DNA of 64,000 nt from Candidatus Omnitrophota bacterium (GCA_023818965.1 JAMWCD010000002.1:80817-144816), one strand, 5' to 3'. Shown: positions 53,230 through 61,839, counted from the first letter of the stretch. Translations and numbers: made by a program. Notes: generated from the sequence alone by a model not told the origin.

Positions 53230-54041
53230 TGTATTAGAAGTTTCTGTCCAACCTGGACATTATCATTTTTCATTTTATTCAATTCTTTTATCTTTTTCGT
53301 TGTTGTGTTATATTTCCTTGCAATGGAAGAAAGTGTCTCCCCTTTTTTTACAGTATGATATGTAACTGCTGTTTCCTTTTTTATTTCAACATCTTTTATC
53401 AAAGCCGTATTTTTTTCTGAAACTGCCTGTTTCAGTGCAAAAATTTCACTCTCGTGTCTCACAATCTCATTAAGAAGTGTTTGTATCTGCGAAGCAATTT
53501 CTTTTTTCATGTTCTGAAGATCCTCATTTCTTGCAAATTTCTTTTCATCAAAAGAATCAATCTCCCTGGCAAGTTGCCCAATAGCAGTTTTTACAGCAAG
53601 AAGGTCTTTTTGATAATTCACCATTGCATCTGTCAGAGATGCAGATGATTTTATTAAATCATTCTGCGCTTTTCTCAATGTTTCAATGTCCTGAGAATAA
53701 CGATTGTTTTTCTCTTCCTGGATCTTTTTGAAATTTTCAAGTTCCCTGGATTGTTGTTGAGAAACATCATCAATGGATGCCTTTAAATCCCTGATTTGAT
53801 TTTTTATATCTTCAGAAACACCCATTAATATGGACTGCTGCTGTTCCTGAGTTTTTTGTATCTGCAGGATTGTTTCATTTATTTGCTCAAACTTCTTTGA
53901 ATTTACTGCTTCCTTTTCGTCTATTTTCTGGTTTATCTCATTTTTCAATAAATCCATATCATCCTTCATTGCGATAGGCGCACAACCTGTAATGATGAAG
54001 GAGAAAACCAGAAATATGAAAACCTTTTCGATGCGTCTCAT
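53226..54041 (-). CDS. Coiled-coil lipoprotein with LysM domain (CpoB/YbgF position)
   Basis: A 271-residue lipoprotein with lipobox FIITGC near residue 20. Residues about 30-215 are a long coiled coil rich in Gln, Glu, Lys and Asp. The C-terminus (about 228-271, YHTVKKGETLSSIARKYNTTTKKIKELNK) is a LysM peptidoglycan-binding domain. It occupies the place of CpoB/YbgF after pal, but the C-terminal TPRs of CpoB are replaced by LysM. It probably connects the outer membrane or Tol-Pal complex to the wall. It overlaps pal by 4 nt. Confidence 0.82.
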   Translation of the reverse strand: MRRIEKVFIFLVFSFIITGCAPIAMKDDMDLLKNEINQKIDEKEAVNSKKFEQINETILQIQKTQEQQQSILMGVSEDIKNQIRDLKASIDDVSQQQSRELENFKKIQEEKNNRYSQDIETLRKAQNDLIKSSASLTDAMVNYQKDLLAVKTAIGQLAREIDSFDEKKFARNEDLQNMKKEIASQIQTLLNEIVRHESEIFALKQAVSEKNTALIKDVEIKKETAVTYHTVKKGETLSSIARKYNTTTKKIKELNKMKNDNVQVGQKLLIQ

Positions 54042-54676
54042 TGTTTTATCTTAAATTCACACCTTCTGTTTTTTGCCCACGCTTCTTCATTGTGTCCTGG
54101 GTCTGCAGGCATGGATTCTCCGTAACTAATCGTATATAACCTTTTTGGTGCGATACCAAGACCAATTAAAAATTTTCTTGTGCTTAAAGCCCTCTGCTCA
54201 CCAAGAACAAGATTATATTCATCTGTTCCACGTTCATCACAATGTCCCTCAATCAGTATTGATACGGCTGGATTTTTCTTAAGATAATCGGCAAGATTTT
54301 TTAATTTAGTCTGCTGGTCATTTCTTATATTATATTTATCAAAATCAAAATAAATTGGTTGAAAAATGTCTTTTATTGCCTCACCAGGTTCAACAAATGT
54401 GGGAACCTGCGTTTCACTTTTTACAGGCGGTATTTCTTCTCCTTTCGTAGCAATGGCTACTTCTGACGGACTGGCACGTCCAGAATCTGGCGGTGGAGTT
54501 ACAGTTGCTGGAGTTAACGGCTGAGTTGGAGTTGATGGTTGTTGAGAAGGTTGTTGAATTGATTCTGTTTTCTCGACTTTCTTTTTTGAATATGGACAGC
54601 AACCAGAAATCGCAAATATCAATGATACTGAAAGAAGCAATATCACACCTGTGGCAGTAAATCTTACCTTTCTCAT
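54038..54676 (-). CDS. pal: Peptidoglycan-associated lipoprotein Pal
   Basis: A 212-residue outer-membrane lipoprotein. The signal peptide ends in FAISGC (lipobox), then a Pro/Gln/Thr-rich linker (about 30-100), then the OmpA-like domain with PIYFDFDKYNIRNDQQTKL near 106, ILIEGHCDERGTDEYNLVLGEQRA near 143, and GESMPADPGHNEEAWAKNRRCEF. Those contain the peptidoglycan-binding Asp and Arg. The track start 54757 is inside tolB; ATG 54676 has AAAAGGAGG upstream and a proper lipoprotein signal. It pairs with TolB in outer-membrane constriction. Confidence 0.95.
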   Translation of the reverse strand: MRKVRFTATGVILLLSVSLIFAISGCCPYSKKKVEKTESIQQPSQQPSTPTQPLTPATVTPPPDSGRASPSEVAIATKGEEIPPVKSETQVPTFVEPGEAIKDIFQPIYFDFDKYNIRNDQQTKLKNLADYLKKNPAVSILIEGHCDERGTDEYNLVLGEQRALSTRKFLIGLGIAPKRLYTISYGESMPADPGHNEEAWAKNRRCEFKIKQ

Positions 54677-54719
54677 AATGCCTCCTTTTTTTGTGATTAT
54701 ACCAGATTGTCTTATTTTG

Positions 54720-55961
54720 TCAACGGATATCCCAGCATCCACTCCATGCATTATCAATAATCTTTCTTTTCTTTAGAGAATATATATCTACTGTCCAGAG
54801 CGAATTTTTATATTTTTCCTGGCAAGTAAAAAGTAAATGCCTGCTGTCAGGTGCCCAGGATGGTGCATCACACCATGAAAGCCCGGTTGTCAAAATTTTT
54901 CTTTTTCCTGTCTCCCAGTGATATATTTCAATAAACATATCTGTCCCGTACCTGACTGCATAAGCCAGATACTTACCATCAGGTGACCATGCAGGAGAGG
55001 TGATATAATTTGAAGGTATATCTATTTTCCTTGCATTCATTCCATACGAATTCATAACCCATAGTCGTGTCTTTCCATCCCTGTCTGATACAAATGCAAT
55101 TTTTTGACCATCAGGAGAAACTGACGGAGAGGCATTCAAGGATTGCTTTTCAGTTAACCTTCTTAAAATATTACCCTTTAAATCCACAATATAAATATCA
55201 GGATTTCCACTCCTGCTTAAAACCACTGCCCCCATATCCTGATTTCTAAAAAATGATACACATGCATTCAAACCAGGTTCTGCTATAAATGTCCTGATTT
55301 CACCTGTTTCCAGATTCAATAAATCAAGTGAAGGGAAAAAATTTCTGTATGAAAGGAAAACAATATTTTTCATTCCAGGAAACCATCTTGGGTAATTTAT
55401 GATGTATTTTGCCGAAAGAAGAACAACAGAATTTGAGCCATCATAATCACACATCATCAAATTATGAGTACCATTGTTCTTTGTTATGTAAAGAATCTTA
55501 CTGCGGGAAATACCTGGTTTACCTGTCAGACGAAAAATGATTTCATCACTTACAGCGTGAGCAAGCAGTACCGGAGATTTCTCTATTCCTTTTTCAAATT
55601 CAAAAAGCAGTGATTTTTCAAGTGTATCATAAACTTTTGTTTCAAGTTTATCATTGAATTTGAATAAAATGAAAATTTTTGCATCGTTTTTGAGAAGCAC
55701 TGAATCCATTTCCTGGTTTGTTTCAATCTTTTCCTTGAAAATTTTATCTCTAATCTCAATTACATCAGAAGCATTAAGATCCTTTGCTACATAATTACAG
55801 AATTCCTCGTAAAAAGATGTCTTTTTTTCGTTAATCAGAATAACCGCATTAATTGTAATCTCAGGTGATGATGTAATTTCAATGGTTACTCTTCCTTGCC
55901 CGTTTAAACTCAAACAAAAAAACATAAAGCACACTACCAGAACAAAAAAATATCTTTTCAC
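54720..55961 (-). CDS. tolB: Tol-Pal system beta-propeller protein TolB
   Basis: Periplasmic partner of Pal. The 413-residue protein has a signal peptide (about 1-21, ending LNGQG), an N-terminal alpha/beta domain (about 25-150), and a C-terminal WD40-like propeller with repeated units SPSVSPDGQKIAFVSDRDG, SPAWSPDGKYLAYAVRYG and APSWAPDSRHLLFTC. The order tolQ-tolR-tolA-tolB-pal is standard. It overlaps the TolA-like gene by 4 nt and is separated from pal by 43 bp. Confidence 0.93.
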   Translation of the reverse strand: MKRYFFVLVVCFMFFCLSLNGQGRVTIEITSSPEITINAVILINEKKTSFYEEFCNYVAKDLNASDVIEIRDKIFKEKIETNQEMDSVLLKNDAKIFILFKFNDKLETKVYDTLEKSLLFEFEKGIEKSPVLLAHAVSDEIIFRLTGKPGISRSKILYITKNNGTHNLMMCDYDGSNSVVLLSAKYIINYPRWFPGMKNIVFLSYRNFFPSLDLLNLETGEIRTFIAEPGLNACVSFFRNQDMGAVVLSRSGNPDIYIVDLKGNILRRLTEKQSLNASPSVSPDGQKIAFVSDRDGKTRLWVMNSYGMNARKIDIPSNYITSPAWSPDGKYLAYAVRYGTDMFIEIYHWETGKRKILTTGLSWCDAPSWAPDSRHLLFTCQEKYKNSLWTVDIYSLKKRKIIDNAWSGCWDIR

Positions 55962-56758
55962 TGTATCCCCCTGATATTAAATTTCACTGCTATTTCAAGA
56001 CAATCAAGTTTATAGGTATCCGGAAGACCTGGTAATCTTCCAGTATTCATCACTGCCTTTAGTGCACTGTCATCAAACTCCCTGACACCTGAACTTTTTT
56101 CAAGACAGATATCTGTAATTGTACCATCCCTTTTTAATTTAAATGAAACCACTGATGTGAGAGAGTAATTTTTTTCTTCAGGTAATTTCCATTTTCTCTG
56201 CAGGGCAATTTTGATACTCTCGAGATACTCAAGAGGAATAATATTACCTGAAGGAATACCTGTTTCCTGAAATCCCACAGAAATTCCTGAAGGAGAACTC
56301 ACATCTGTCAGTGGAAAAATCCTTGATGCTAATGAGGTTTTTCTTGTTTCAGATGACTTTGAAGTTGCTCCTTTTTCTGAAGCAGTAATGTTTCCACCCG
56401 ATGAAGGCACATTTTCCTGATGCAATTTTTTCTTTATCTGCGACATATACTCATCTGGAGAGAATTTTTCAACAGAAGTATCCTGTCCACCTGTAATTCC
56501 TGAACCGATTTTTCCATAAGATGTCTCATGTGATTTTTCCTGAAAATTTGTCTGTGGAACCTTTGAAATAGATGCTTCTGCTGGTTCAACCCTGAAAGAT
56601 GGTATCACATTATCTGTAATGTCCATACTCGGAGGTAATTTAAGAAGATCAACAACATAAACATTTTCAGTTAAATTCTTTCTTGTTTCTGACTTCTGTA
56701 ACAAAAGTCCTATGAAAAGCACATGCAAACAAATCGAAAGCACAACGGCTTTTTTCAT
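55958..56758 (-). CDS. tolA: TolA/TonB-like protein
   Basis: A 266-residue protein with one N-terminal membrane helix (about 3-18), a periplasmic linker rich in Ser, Gly and Lys, and a C-terminal TonB-type domain (about 180-266, YLESIKIALQRKWKLPEE...VSFKLKRDGTITDICLEKSSGVREFDDSALKAV). It should transmit proton-motive energy from TolQR to the outer-membrane TolB/Pal. The usual long Ala/Lys helical domain of proteobacterial TolA is missing, so the family name is by position and domain type. It overlaps tolR by 4 nt. Confidence 0.85.
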   Translation of the reverse strand: MKKAVVLSICLHVLFIGLLLQKSETRKNLTENVYVVDLLKLPPSMDITDNVIPSFRVEPAEASISKVPQTNFQEKSHETSYGKIGSGITGGQDTSVEKFSPDEYMSQIKKKLHQENVPSSGGNITASEKGATSKSSETRKTSLASRIFPLTDVSSPSGISVGFQETGIPSGNIIPLEYLESIKIALQRKWKLPEEKNYSLTSVVSFKLKRDGTITDICLEKSSGVREFDDSALKAVMNTGRLPGLPDTYKLDCLEIAVKFNIRGIQ

Positions 56759-57177
56759 TTTGCAACTTTTGCCTCTGTTGCAAGGCCAATTTTTTTTACA
56801 TCTGCTCGTTTTAATACATCCAGAACATTAACCAACTCTTGATATGTTATTGCTCTATCTCCTTTTATTACAACACTGGTATCTGGATCCTGTAAAATTT
56901 TTGTTCTCACAAAATCCTGCAATCTTTGAATATCCATTTCCTGATTTGCAAGAAATATTTTTCCCTGTTTTCCTATAGTAATCACAATACTTTTCTCAAT
57001 AGCCATCTTACTCACACTTGAAACAGGAAGTTTTACCTCCATCCCCTGCTCCACGATTGGAGAAATCATTAAAAGGATTATGACAAGGGTTAAAGCAACA
57101 TCAACGAAATTGACAATATTAATCCTGCTCAGGGCATTCTCTTTTTGTTCTACATCAAAAAAATTTTCTTCTTTCAT
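56755..57177 (-). CDS. tolR: Biopolymer transport protein TolR/ExbD
   Basis: A 140-residue ExbD-family subunit of the proton-driven motor. One membrane helix (about 18-40, INIVNFVDVALTLVIILLMISPIV) contains the conserved proton-carrying aspartate in FVDVALTL. The periplasmic domain has GKIFLANQEMDIQRLQDF and VVIKGDRAITYQELVNVLDVLKRADVKKIGLAT. It lies 1 bp after tolQ and overlaps tolA. Confidence 0.93.
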   Translation of the reverse strand: MKEENFFDVEQKENALSRINIVNFVDVALTLVIILLMISPIVEQGMEVKLPVSSVSKMAIEKSIVITIGKQGKIFLANQEMDIQRLQDFVRTKILQDPDTSVVIKGDRAITYQELVNVLDVLKRADVKKIGLATEAKVAK

Positions 57178-57178
57178 T

Positions 57179-57781
57179 TTATTGCTTCACAATCAAGTAT
57201 ATTGCTTCAATAATTTCATTCCCCTGCAATTTTATTTTTCTCAATTGTTCGTCAAAATAATTGTAAGCAAGTGCTGCAGGAATTGCAACAAGTAGTCCAA
57301 CAAATGTAACAATCAGTGCTTCTGATACCCCTGATGCTATTACAGAAACAGATGATGTACCGGTAATTCCGATATTATGAAATGACATCAGAATTCCCCA
57401 TACAGTACCAAGCAACCCCATAAATGGAGCAACTGCTGAAACGGATAATAAAAAGTCAATTCTACTGGCGATATGGGATATTTCTTCACTGGCAAACCTT
57501 TTCAAATGATTTAAAAGTTGCTCTTCTGAAATGTTATGTTTTGCCTTTTCAGCAAGAATTCTTGAAAGAACCTTTGACCATGGAGAACCACTAACCTGTG
57601 CAATTTTTCCACTGTAGAAAATGTTGAGAAACTTCTTGTTATCTCTGTTGATTCTTTTAAAAAGCAGGAATTTATCAATGATAATTGCCCAGCTATATAT
57701 TGAAAGGAGAAAAAGCAGGATCAAGTCAGTTTTTCCAACCCAGTCGCAATGTTTCCAGCTTGCCACCCATATATTTTCCAT
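57179..57781 (-). CDS. tolQ: Biopolymer transport protein TolQ/ExbB
   Basis: The motor stator subunit with three membrane helices (about 18-36, 112-135, 153-178). The 200-residue protein contains VAPFMGLLGTVWGILMSFHNIG near 112-133 and ISEALIVTFVGLLVAIPAALAYNYF near 155-179, both conserved. The ATG at 57781 is preferred to GTG 57784 since AGGA is then 6 nt away. The 3' end of tRNA-Glu is only 19 nt upstream, so tRNA processing would set the mRNA 5' end. Confidence 0.94.
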   Translation of the reverse strand: MENIWVASWKHCDWVGKTDLILLFLLSIYSWAIIIDKFLLFKRINRDNKKFLNIFYSGKIAQVSGSPWSKVLSRILAEKAKHNISEEQLLNHLKRFASEEISHIASRIDFLLSVSAVAPFMGLLGTVWGILMSFHNIGITGTSSVSVIASGVSEALIVTFVGLLVAIPAALAYNYFDEQLRKIKLQGNEIIEAIYLIVKQ

Positions 57782-57800
57782 CACCCATCCTGTATTTTTG

Positions 57801-57873
57801 CGCCCCCAGCCGGAATCGAACCGGCGCTACCACCTTGAAAGAGTGGTGACCTGGGCCGCTAGTCGATGGGGGC
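57801..57873 (-). tRNA. tRNA-Glu (anticodon UUC)
   Basis: 73 nt on the minus strand. Acceptor stem GCCCCCA/TGGGGGC, anticodon stem-loop CCACT-CTTTCAA-GGTGG with anticodon TTC, T arm CCGG-TTCGATT-CCGG. Discriminator G. The CCA end is not encoded (next bases CAA). A perfect promoter precedes it, and tolQ follows 19 nt downstream, so the two are likely co-transcribed. Confidence 0.95.
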
Positions 57874-57897
57874 GTTCTCATTAACCAGAGCCGATTT

Positions 57898-57926
57898 ATT
57901 ATAAGTGAAAATTTGAATTCCGTCAA
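57898..57926 (-). promoter_or_regulatory. tRNA-Glu / tol-pal promoter
   Basis: Minus strand TTGACG (57921-57926), 17-bp spacer, TATAAT (57898-57903). The -35 overlaps the rfbD stop codon. It probably drives the tRNA and the whole tolQ-to-pcm run. Confidence 0.78.
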
Positions 57927-58765
57927 GAAATCTCTTGATTCAAAAATTCCTCAAGTGCCTGGTGCCATGGTCTTGGCTTATAAAATTTTCTGCCAAATAG
58001 AGAAGTATCAAGGGTTGAAAAGGAAGGCCTTTTTGCAATTGAATCTGCAAAATCATTGATGCTTACAGGGATAAGTAAGGATGTATCAAGTCCCAGTTGC
58101 TTACAAATATAAAGACCAAAATCGTACCAGCTACAATAACCGTCATTACAAAAATGGATAAGCCCACAGAATTTACTTGTTGCAATTTGAACCAGAGCCA
58201 CAGCAAGATCCCTAGCATATGTGGGAGAATTTATCAGGTCAGTGGTGATTTTGACCTTGTGACCTTGTAATAATTTTCGTGGAAGTTGACTGGCAAAATT
58301 ATGACCATATTTCCCAAAAATTCTTGAAGTTCTTACAATGCTGTAATTTCCACAGTTGTCTCTTATTATTCTTTCACCTTCCAGTTTTGTCTTACCGTAA
58401 ACAGAAAGTGGGCAGGTTATATCCAGTTCATTATAAGGAGAATTTTTTTTACCATCAAAAACAAAATCAGTGCTCAAATAAATAATGCGAGCAGAAAATT
58501 CTTCTGAAAAAAATGCAACATTAAATGTACCTGTAACATTGGTTCTGAAAGCATTTACTGGTTCACACTCACATCTATCAACATCAGTAAATGCTGCAAG
58601 ATGAAAAACAATATCAGGTTGAATTCTATTGAACAATCTCCTTACATCGTAAAAGTTTGCAATATCAACATCCTGCCTTGAAAGGATAAAGGTTTCTTCT
58701 GCAGGAAGATGTTCTTTCAGATATCTTCCAACAAGTCCAGTGCCACCAGTGATAAGGGTCTTCAT
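57923..58765 (-). CDS. rfbD: dTDP-4-dehydrorhamnose reductase
   Basis: Last step of dTDP-L-rhamnose synthesis, using NADPH. The 280-residue SDR has MKTLITGGTGLVGRYL (about 1-16, GxxGxxG), IVFHLAAFTDVDRCE near 54-68, IIYLSTDFVFDGKKNSPYNE near 94, the catalytic YGKTKLEGE near 121 (YxxxK) and RTSRIFG near 145. It ends the rfbC-A-B-D operon and overlaps rfbB by 4 nt. Confidence 0.93.
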   Translation of the reverse strand: MKTLITGGTGLVGRYLKEHLPAEETFILSRQDVDIANFYDVRRLFNRIQPDIVFHLAAFTDVDRCECEPVNAFRTNVTGTFNVAFFSEEFSARIIYLSTDFVFDGKKNSPYNELDITCPLSVYGKTKLEGERIIRDNCGNYSIVRTSRIFGKYGHNFASQLPRKLLQGHKVKITTDLINSPTYARDLAVALVQIATSKFCGLIHFCNDGYCSWYDFGLYICKQLGLDTSLLIPVSINDFADSIAKRPSFSTLDTSLFGRKFYKPRPWHQALEEFLNQEIS

Positions 58766-59766
58766 AGTGACGGATACTTATTTTTATAGTATTTTTGGAA
58801 TTCATCGCTATTTTTAATAAATGTCCACCAGTACTGGTTTTCTTTATACCATTTGACTGTTCTTACCAGACCATCATCAAAATTCCTGGCAGGTTGAAAA
58901 CCAAGTTTTTCAATCTTCTCACACGATAAACTGTATCTAACATCATGGGCTATTCTATCAGGAACACTCACAATAAGTTTTTCATCCTTTCCAAGCAGGG
59001 CTAAAATTTTCTTCAGTACATCAATGTTCCTTTTTTCCTGATGGGCTGACACATGATAAATTTCGCCTGTTTCTCCTCTATCAATCAACAATTCAATTGC
59101 ACGACATGTATCTTCCACAAATAGCCAGTCACGCATCTGAAAACCATTTCCATACAATGGAATTTTCTTATTTTCAATTGCATTGGTAATTGCAAGAGGT
59201 ATAAATTTTTCAGGATGTTGAAATGGACCAAAATTATTCACAAATCTGACTATCACCGCAGGTATTTTATAACAGCGAATATATGATAACACCAGTAAGT
59301 CCGCAGATGCTTTGCTTGCAGCATATGGATTTGTAGGGTTTAACCGGGCATCTTCGGCAAATGAACCTTTTTCAATACTTCCGTAAACTTCATCCGTTGA
59401 AATATGGATATATTTTTTTACTACCTTTATTTTTCTTATGGCTTCAATAATTCTATAAGTTCCAATAATATCTGTGGTCAAAAAATTTTCGGCATTTTGA
59501 AGGGACCTGTCAACGTGCGTTTCTGCTGCAAAATGTACAATGACTTCACAATTTTCCAGTATCTGTTCAATTTCCATTGCTTCTGCAATATCAATCTTAA
59601 CAAAAGAGTGGTTTTTATATTTCCTCAGCATTTGCAATGTCAAAGGATTTGCTGCGTATGTCATCTTATCAAGATTGATAACATTATACTCAGGATGTTT
59701 CCTGCAAATATAATTGATAAAATTGGAACCAATAAAACCACAACCTCCAGTCACTGCAATTTTCAT
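58762..59766 (-). CDS. rfbB: dTDP-glucose 4,6-dehydratase
   Basis: Makes dTDP-4-keto-6-deoxyglucose, second step of the pathway. The 334-residue extended SDR has MKIAVTGGCGFIGSNFINYI (about 1-20), VHFAAETHVDRSL near 73-85, HISTDEVYGSI near 119, the catalytic YAASKASADLLV near 146 (YxxxK), and RFVNNFGPFQHPEKFIPLAI near 168. Length is typical. It overlaps rfbA by 4 nt. Confidence 0.95.
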   Translation of the reverse strand: MKIAVTGGCGFIGSNFINYICRKHPEYNVINLDKMTYAANPLTLQMLRKYKNHSFVKIDIAEAMEIEQILENCEVIVHFAAETHVDRSLQNAENFLTTDIIGTYRIIEAIRKIKVVKKYIHISTDEVYGSIEKGSFAEDARLNPTNPYAASKASADLLVLSYIRCYKIPAVIVRFVNNFGPFQHPEKFIPLAITNAIENKKIPLYGNGFQMRDWLFVEDTCRAIELLIDRGETGEIYHVSAHQEKRNIDVLKKILALLGKDEKLIVSVPDRIAHDVRYSLSCEKIEKLGFQPARNFDDGLVRTVKWYKENQYWWTFIKNSDEFQKYYKNKYPSL

Positions 59767-60488
59767 AATGAACCCCTCTGCTTAGCAACAAGCATATTGG
59801 CACGAAGTAAAGAAGTAAATGTTCCTGCATCTGTCCACCAGCCATCAAGAATTCCGTATGTCATTTCCCCTATCTCAATATACCTGTTATTCACATCAGT
59901 AATCTCAAGTTCTCCCCTGTTGGATGGTTTTAATGTTTTGATAAAATCAAAAACCTTACTGTCATACATATAAATCCCTGTGACAGCAAATTTTGATGGT
60001 GGAACAGATGGTTTTTCAATAATCCTGACAATCTTTTTGTCCTTTATATCTGCAACACCGAATCTTTGCGGCTCATCAACTTCCTTCAACAGAATCCGTG
60101 CACCCTTCTTTTGTTTTTGAAAAATCTGAACTTCCTTTGAAATATCCTTTTCTATAATGTTATCACCGAGAATGACAACAATTTTTTCTCCGCCAGCAAA
60201 ATGTTCTGCGAGTGCCAGCGCATGTGCTATACCTTTTTCTCCTTCCTGATATGCGTATGTAAGATGTTCAAGCCCAAAATCCTTTCCATTCCCGAGTAAT
60301 CTCAGGAAATCACCGGCAGATGTTCCGCCAGTAATTACCATGATATCTTTTATACCTGCTTTCACGAGGGTTTCAAGGGGATAAAAAATCATGGGTCTGT
60401 CATACACTGGAAGAAGATGCTTATTTGTAACCTTTGTAAGTGGATATAATCGCGTTCCAAGACCACCGGCAAGTATCACTCCCTTCAT
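59763..60488 (-). CDS. rfbA: Glucose-1-phosphate thymidylyltransferase (short form)
   Basis: Couples dTTP and glucose 1-phosphate to dTDP-glucose. The 241-residue protein begins MKGVILAGGLGTRLYPLTKVTNKHLLPVYDRPMI, with the nucleotide and sugar-phosphate signature, and has GLEHLTYAYQEGEKGIAHAL near 73 and VVILGDNIIEKDI near 101. It is the short RmlA form lacking the C-terminal 50 residues of the E. coli enzyme. ATG 60488 overlaps the rfbC stop (TAATG); the track start 60509 lies within rfbC. Confidence 0.93.
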   Translation of the reverse strand: MKGVILAGGLGTRLYPLTKVTNKHLLPVYDRPMIFYPLETLVKAGIKDIMVITGGTSAGDFLRLLGNGKDFGLEHLTYAYQEGEKGIAHALALAEHFAGGEKIVVILGDNIIEKDISKEVQIFQKQKKGARILLKEVDEPQRFGVADIKDKKIVRIIEKPSVPPSKFAVTGIYMYDSKVFDFIKTLKPSNRGELEITDVNNRYIEIGEMTYGILDGWWTDAGTFTSLLRANMLVAKQRGSL

Positions 60489-60943
60489 TACCGATTTTTC
60501 CTTTCCCATGAGTATGGAATTGTTTCTGTGTTAAAGGGAAGTCGAAATTCATCAGGTGACTTATGATTATACGGATGGGTCGGTATGTTCAAAATGATTG
60601 CCTCGCTCGTTGAAACACACATAAAACCATGATAAATCCCTGCAGGTATATGAATAAGAAGTGGATTAAAATCTCCAGTGACAAATTCATCAACTATTTT
60701 GTATGTTGGACTTCCATCTCTTAAATCACACAAAACAATTTTCGCCATTCCAGAAATAACAACCATATTATCATTTTGAATTTTGTGCATATGCCATGCT
60801 TTGATTACACCCGGGTAGCATGTTGTAATGTAAACCTGGCCGAATTGTTCAAAAATTTCATCATCATTTCTTAAAATTTCAAGGAGTCTACCTCTATCAT
60901 CAGGAATAAAATTCAACCTTTTAATTTTCACATCATGAATCAT
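60488..60943 (-). CDS. rfbC: dTDP-4-dehydrorhamnose 3,5-epimerase family protein (short)
   Basis: Cupin-fold epimerase for the third step of dTDP-rhamnose synthesis. The 151-residue protein has RGRLLEILRNDDEIFEQFGQVYITTCYPGVIKAWHMHKIQNDN, where WHMH provides histidines analogous to RGLHYQ, and IHIPAGIYHGFMCVS near 99. It is shorter than canonical RmlC (about 180 residues) and diverges at the catalytic histidine region, so a different epimerase or isomerase activity is possible. Its place in a full rfbCABD operon supports the assignment. Confidence 0.82.
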   Translation of the reverse strand: MIHDVKIKRLNFIPDDRGRLLEILRNDDEIFEQFGQVYITTCYPGVIKAWHMHKIQNDNMVVISGMAKIVLCDLRDGSPTYKIVDEFVTGDFNPLLIHIPAGIYHGFMCVSTSEAIILNIPTHPYNHKSPDEFRLPFNTETIPYSWERKNR

Positions 60944-60969
60944 TTTCGTCCTTTCGAATATTTCAATAT

Positions 60970-60998
60970 ATGTTATGGCATTTTTTGTACTATGGCAA
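60970..60998 (-). promoter_or_regulatory. rfbCABD operon promoter
   Basis: Minus strand TTGCCA (60993-60998), 17-bp spacer, TAACAT (60970-60975). The leader of about 20 nt contains AAAGGACG before ATG 60943. Confidence 0.6.
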
Positions 60999-61006
60999 AT
61001 GGAATG

Positions 61007-61570
61007 CTATTTATGAACCCTTTCAACATAATGTCTGGTAGATGTTGAAATCTTTACTATATCACCTGGTTTGATGAAATTTGGAACCAGAACCTCCATA
61101 TTATTTTCAAGCACAGCATTTTTATATGGCGCATCAGTATCACTTTTGACTCCGCTGCCAGTACTGATTACCTTCAACTCAACTGTTTCAGGAATTATCA
61201 CACTGATTGGCATATTCTGATAAATTTCAAATTTCAAAGCAGTCCCTTCTTTAAGAAAGTCCCTGAAGTTTCCAATCATATATCCCGGGATTTCAAATTG
61301 TTCATATGTTTGTGGATTCATAAAACAGAAATTGTCTCCTTCTGAATATAGATATTCAAGCACAACAATTTCAAGTGATAGGTCTTCAATTTTTTCTTCA
61401 GGAGATAACTTCATATCAACAGTTTTACCTGTCTTGACATTTTGTAATTTAAGATGTACATGACTTGAAAATCTTGCAGGACCTGCTTTGACCTCTGTTT
61501 CAATGACCTTCAATATCTCTTCTCCTTTTTTTATAAACATTCCTGGTTTGACATTTGCTGCTTCAATCAT
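61007..61570 (-). CDS. efp: Elongation factor P
   Basis: Relieves ribosome stalling at polyproline. The 187-residue protein has the three-domain layout: KOW-like N-terminus (MIEAANVKPGMFIKKGEEILKVIE), middle OB domain with MLNPQTYEQFEI-like FMNPQTYEQFEIPG near 96, and C-terminal OB domain ending VPNFIKPGDIVKISTSTRHYVERV. The modification-loop tip reads VKAGPARFSSH, without the PGKG lysine of E. coli EF-P; an arginine is at about position 33. ATG 61570 with AAGGGG upstream gives the family start; the track start 61606 adds 12 unrelated residues. Confidence 0.92.
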   Translation of the reverse strand: MIEAANVKPGMFIKKGEEILKVIETEVKAGPARFSSHVHLKLQNVKTGKTVDMKLSPEEKIEDLSLEIVVLEYLYSEGDNFCFMNPQTYEQFEIPGYMIGNFRDFLKEGTALKFEIYQNMPISVIIPETVELKVISTGSGVKSDTDAPYKNAVLENNMEVLVPNFIKPGDIVKISTSTRHYVERVHK

Positions 61571-61611
61571 GGTTTTCCCCTTTTTAAGAAAACCATCCAT
61601 GTTCAATTTCT

Positions 61612-61639
61612 ATTTTAATTCATAAAAAAATTTTTTCAA
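61612..61639 (-). promoter_or_regulatory. efp promoter
   Basis: Minus strand TTGAAA (61634-61639), 16-bp spacer, TAAAAT (61612-61617). The leader is about 35 nt with AAGGGG before ATG 61570. Confidence 0.65.
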
Positions 61640-61708
61640 TATGAAAGAATTTTGATTTTTGGGTTTGAACAGAATAAAAAAATACAAAGGTGGCTAAAGG
61701 ATATGACT

Positions 61709-61764
61709 CTCCCATTCTCGTCCCGCTTACGGGTTAAAAAAGGAAATAGGCCGCGCAGGACTCG
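61709..61764. repeat. Direct repeat copy 1: truncated tRNA-Lys 3' end
   Basis: 56 bp matching 61840-61896 with two substitutions and one 1-bp gap. The right 18 bp equal the last 18 bases of tRNA-Lys (GGCCGCGCAGGACTCG core). It is followed by GC-rich DNA instead of the rest of the tRNA. Confidence 0.85.
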
Positions 61765-61839
61765 GCGGCTTCGCCTCCCACTACGGCTCAGCTCGGCCAC
61801 CCGCATAGGTCTTCGCTTGCTCAGACCTAAACATCTTCG
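61765..61839. other. GC-rich segment between the tRNA-Lys repeats
   Basis: 75 bp with far higher GC than its surroundings and hairpin-prone blocks: GGCG-GCTT-CGCC across its left edge (61764-61775) and TAGGTCT...AGACCTA (7-bp stem, near 61806-61829). No open reading frame of note. It looks like a small repetitive element or remnant. Confidence 0.6.

Noticed and set aside
61571-61606. Longer EF-P start at 61606
   Set aside because: The extra 12 residues do not match the family and lie next to the promoter; ATG 61570 has a ribosome site.
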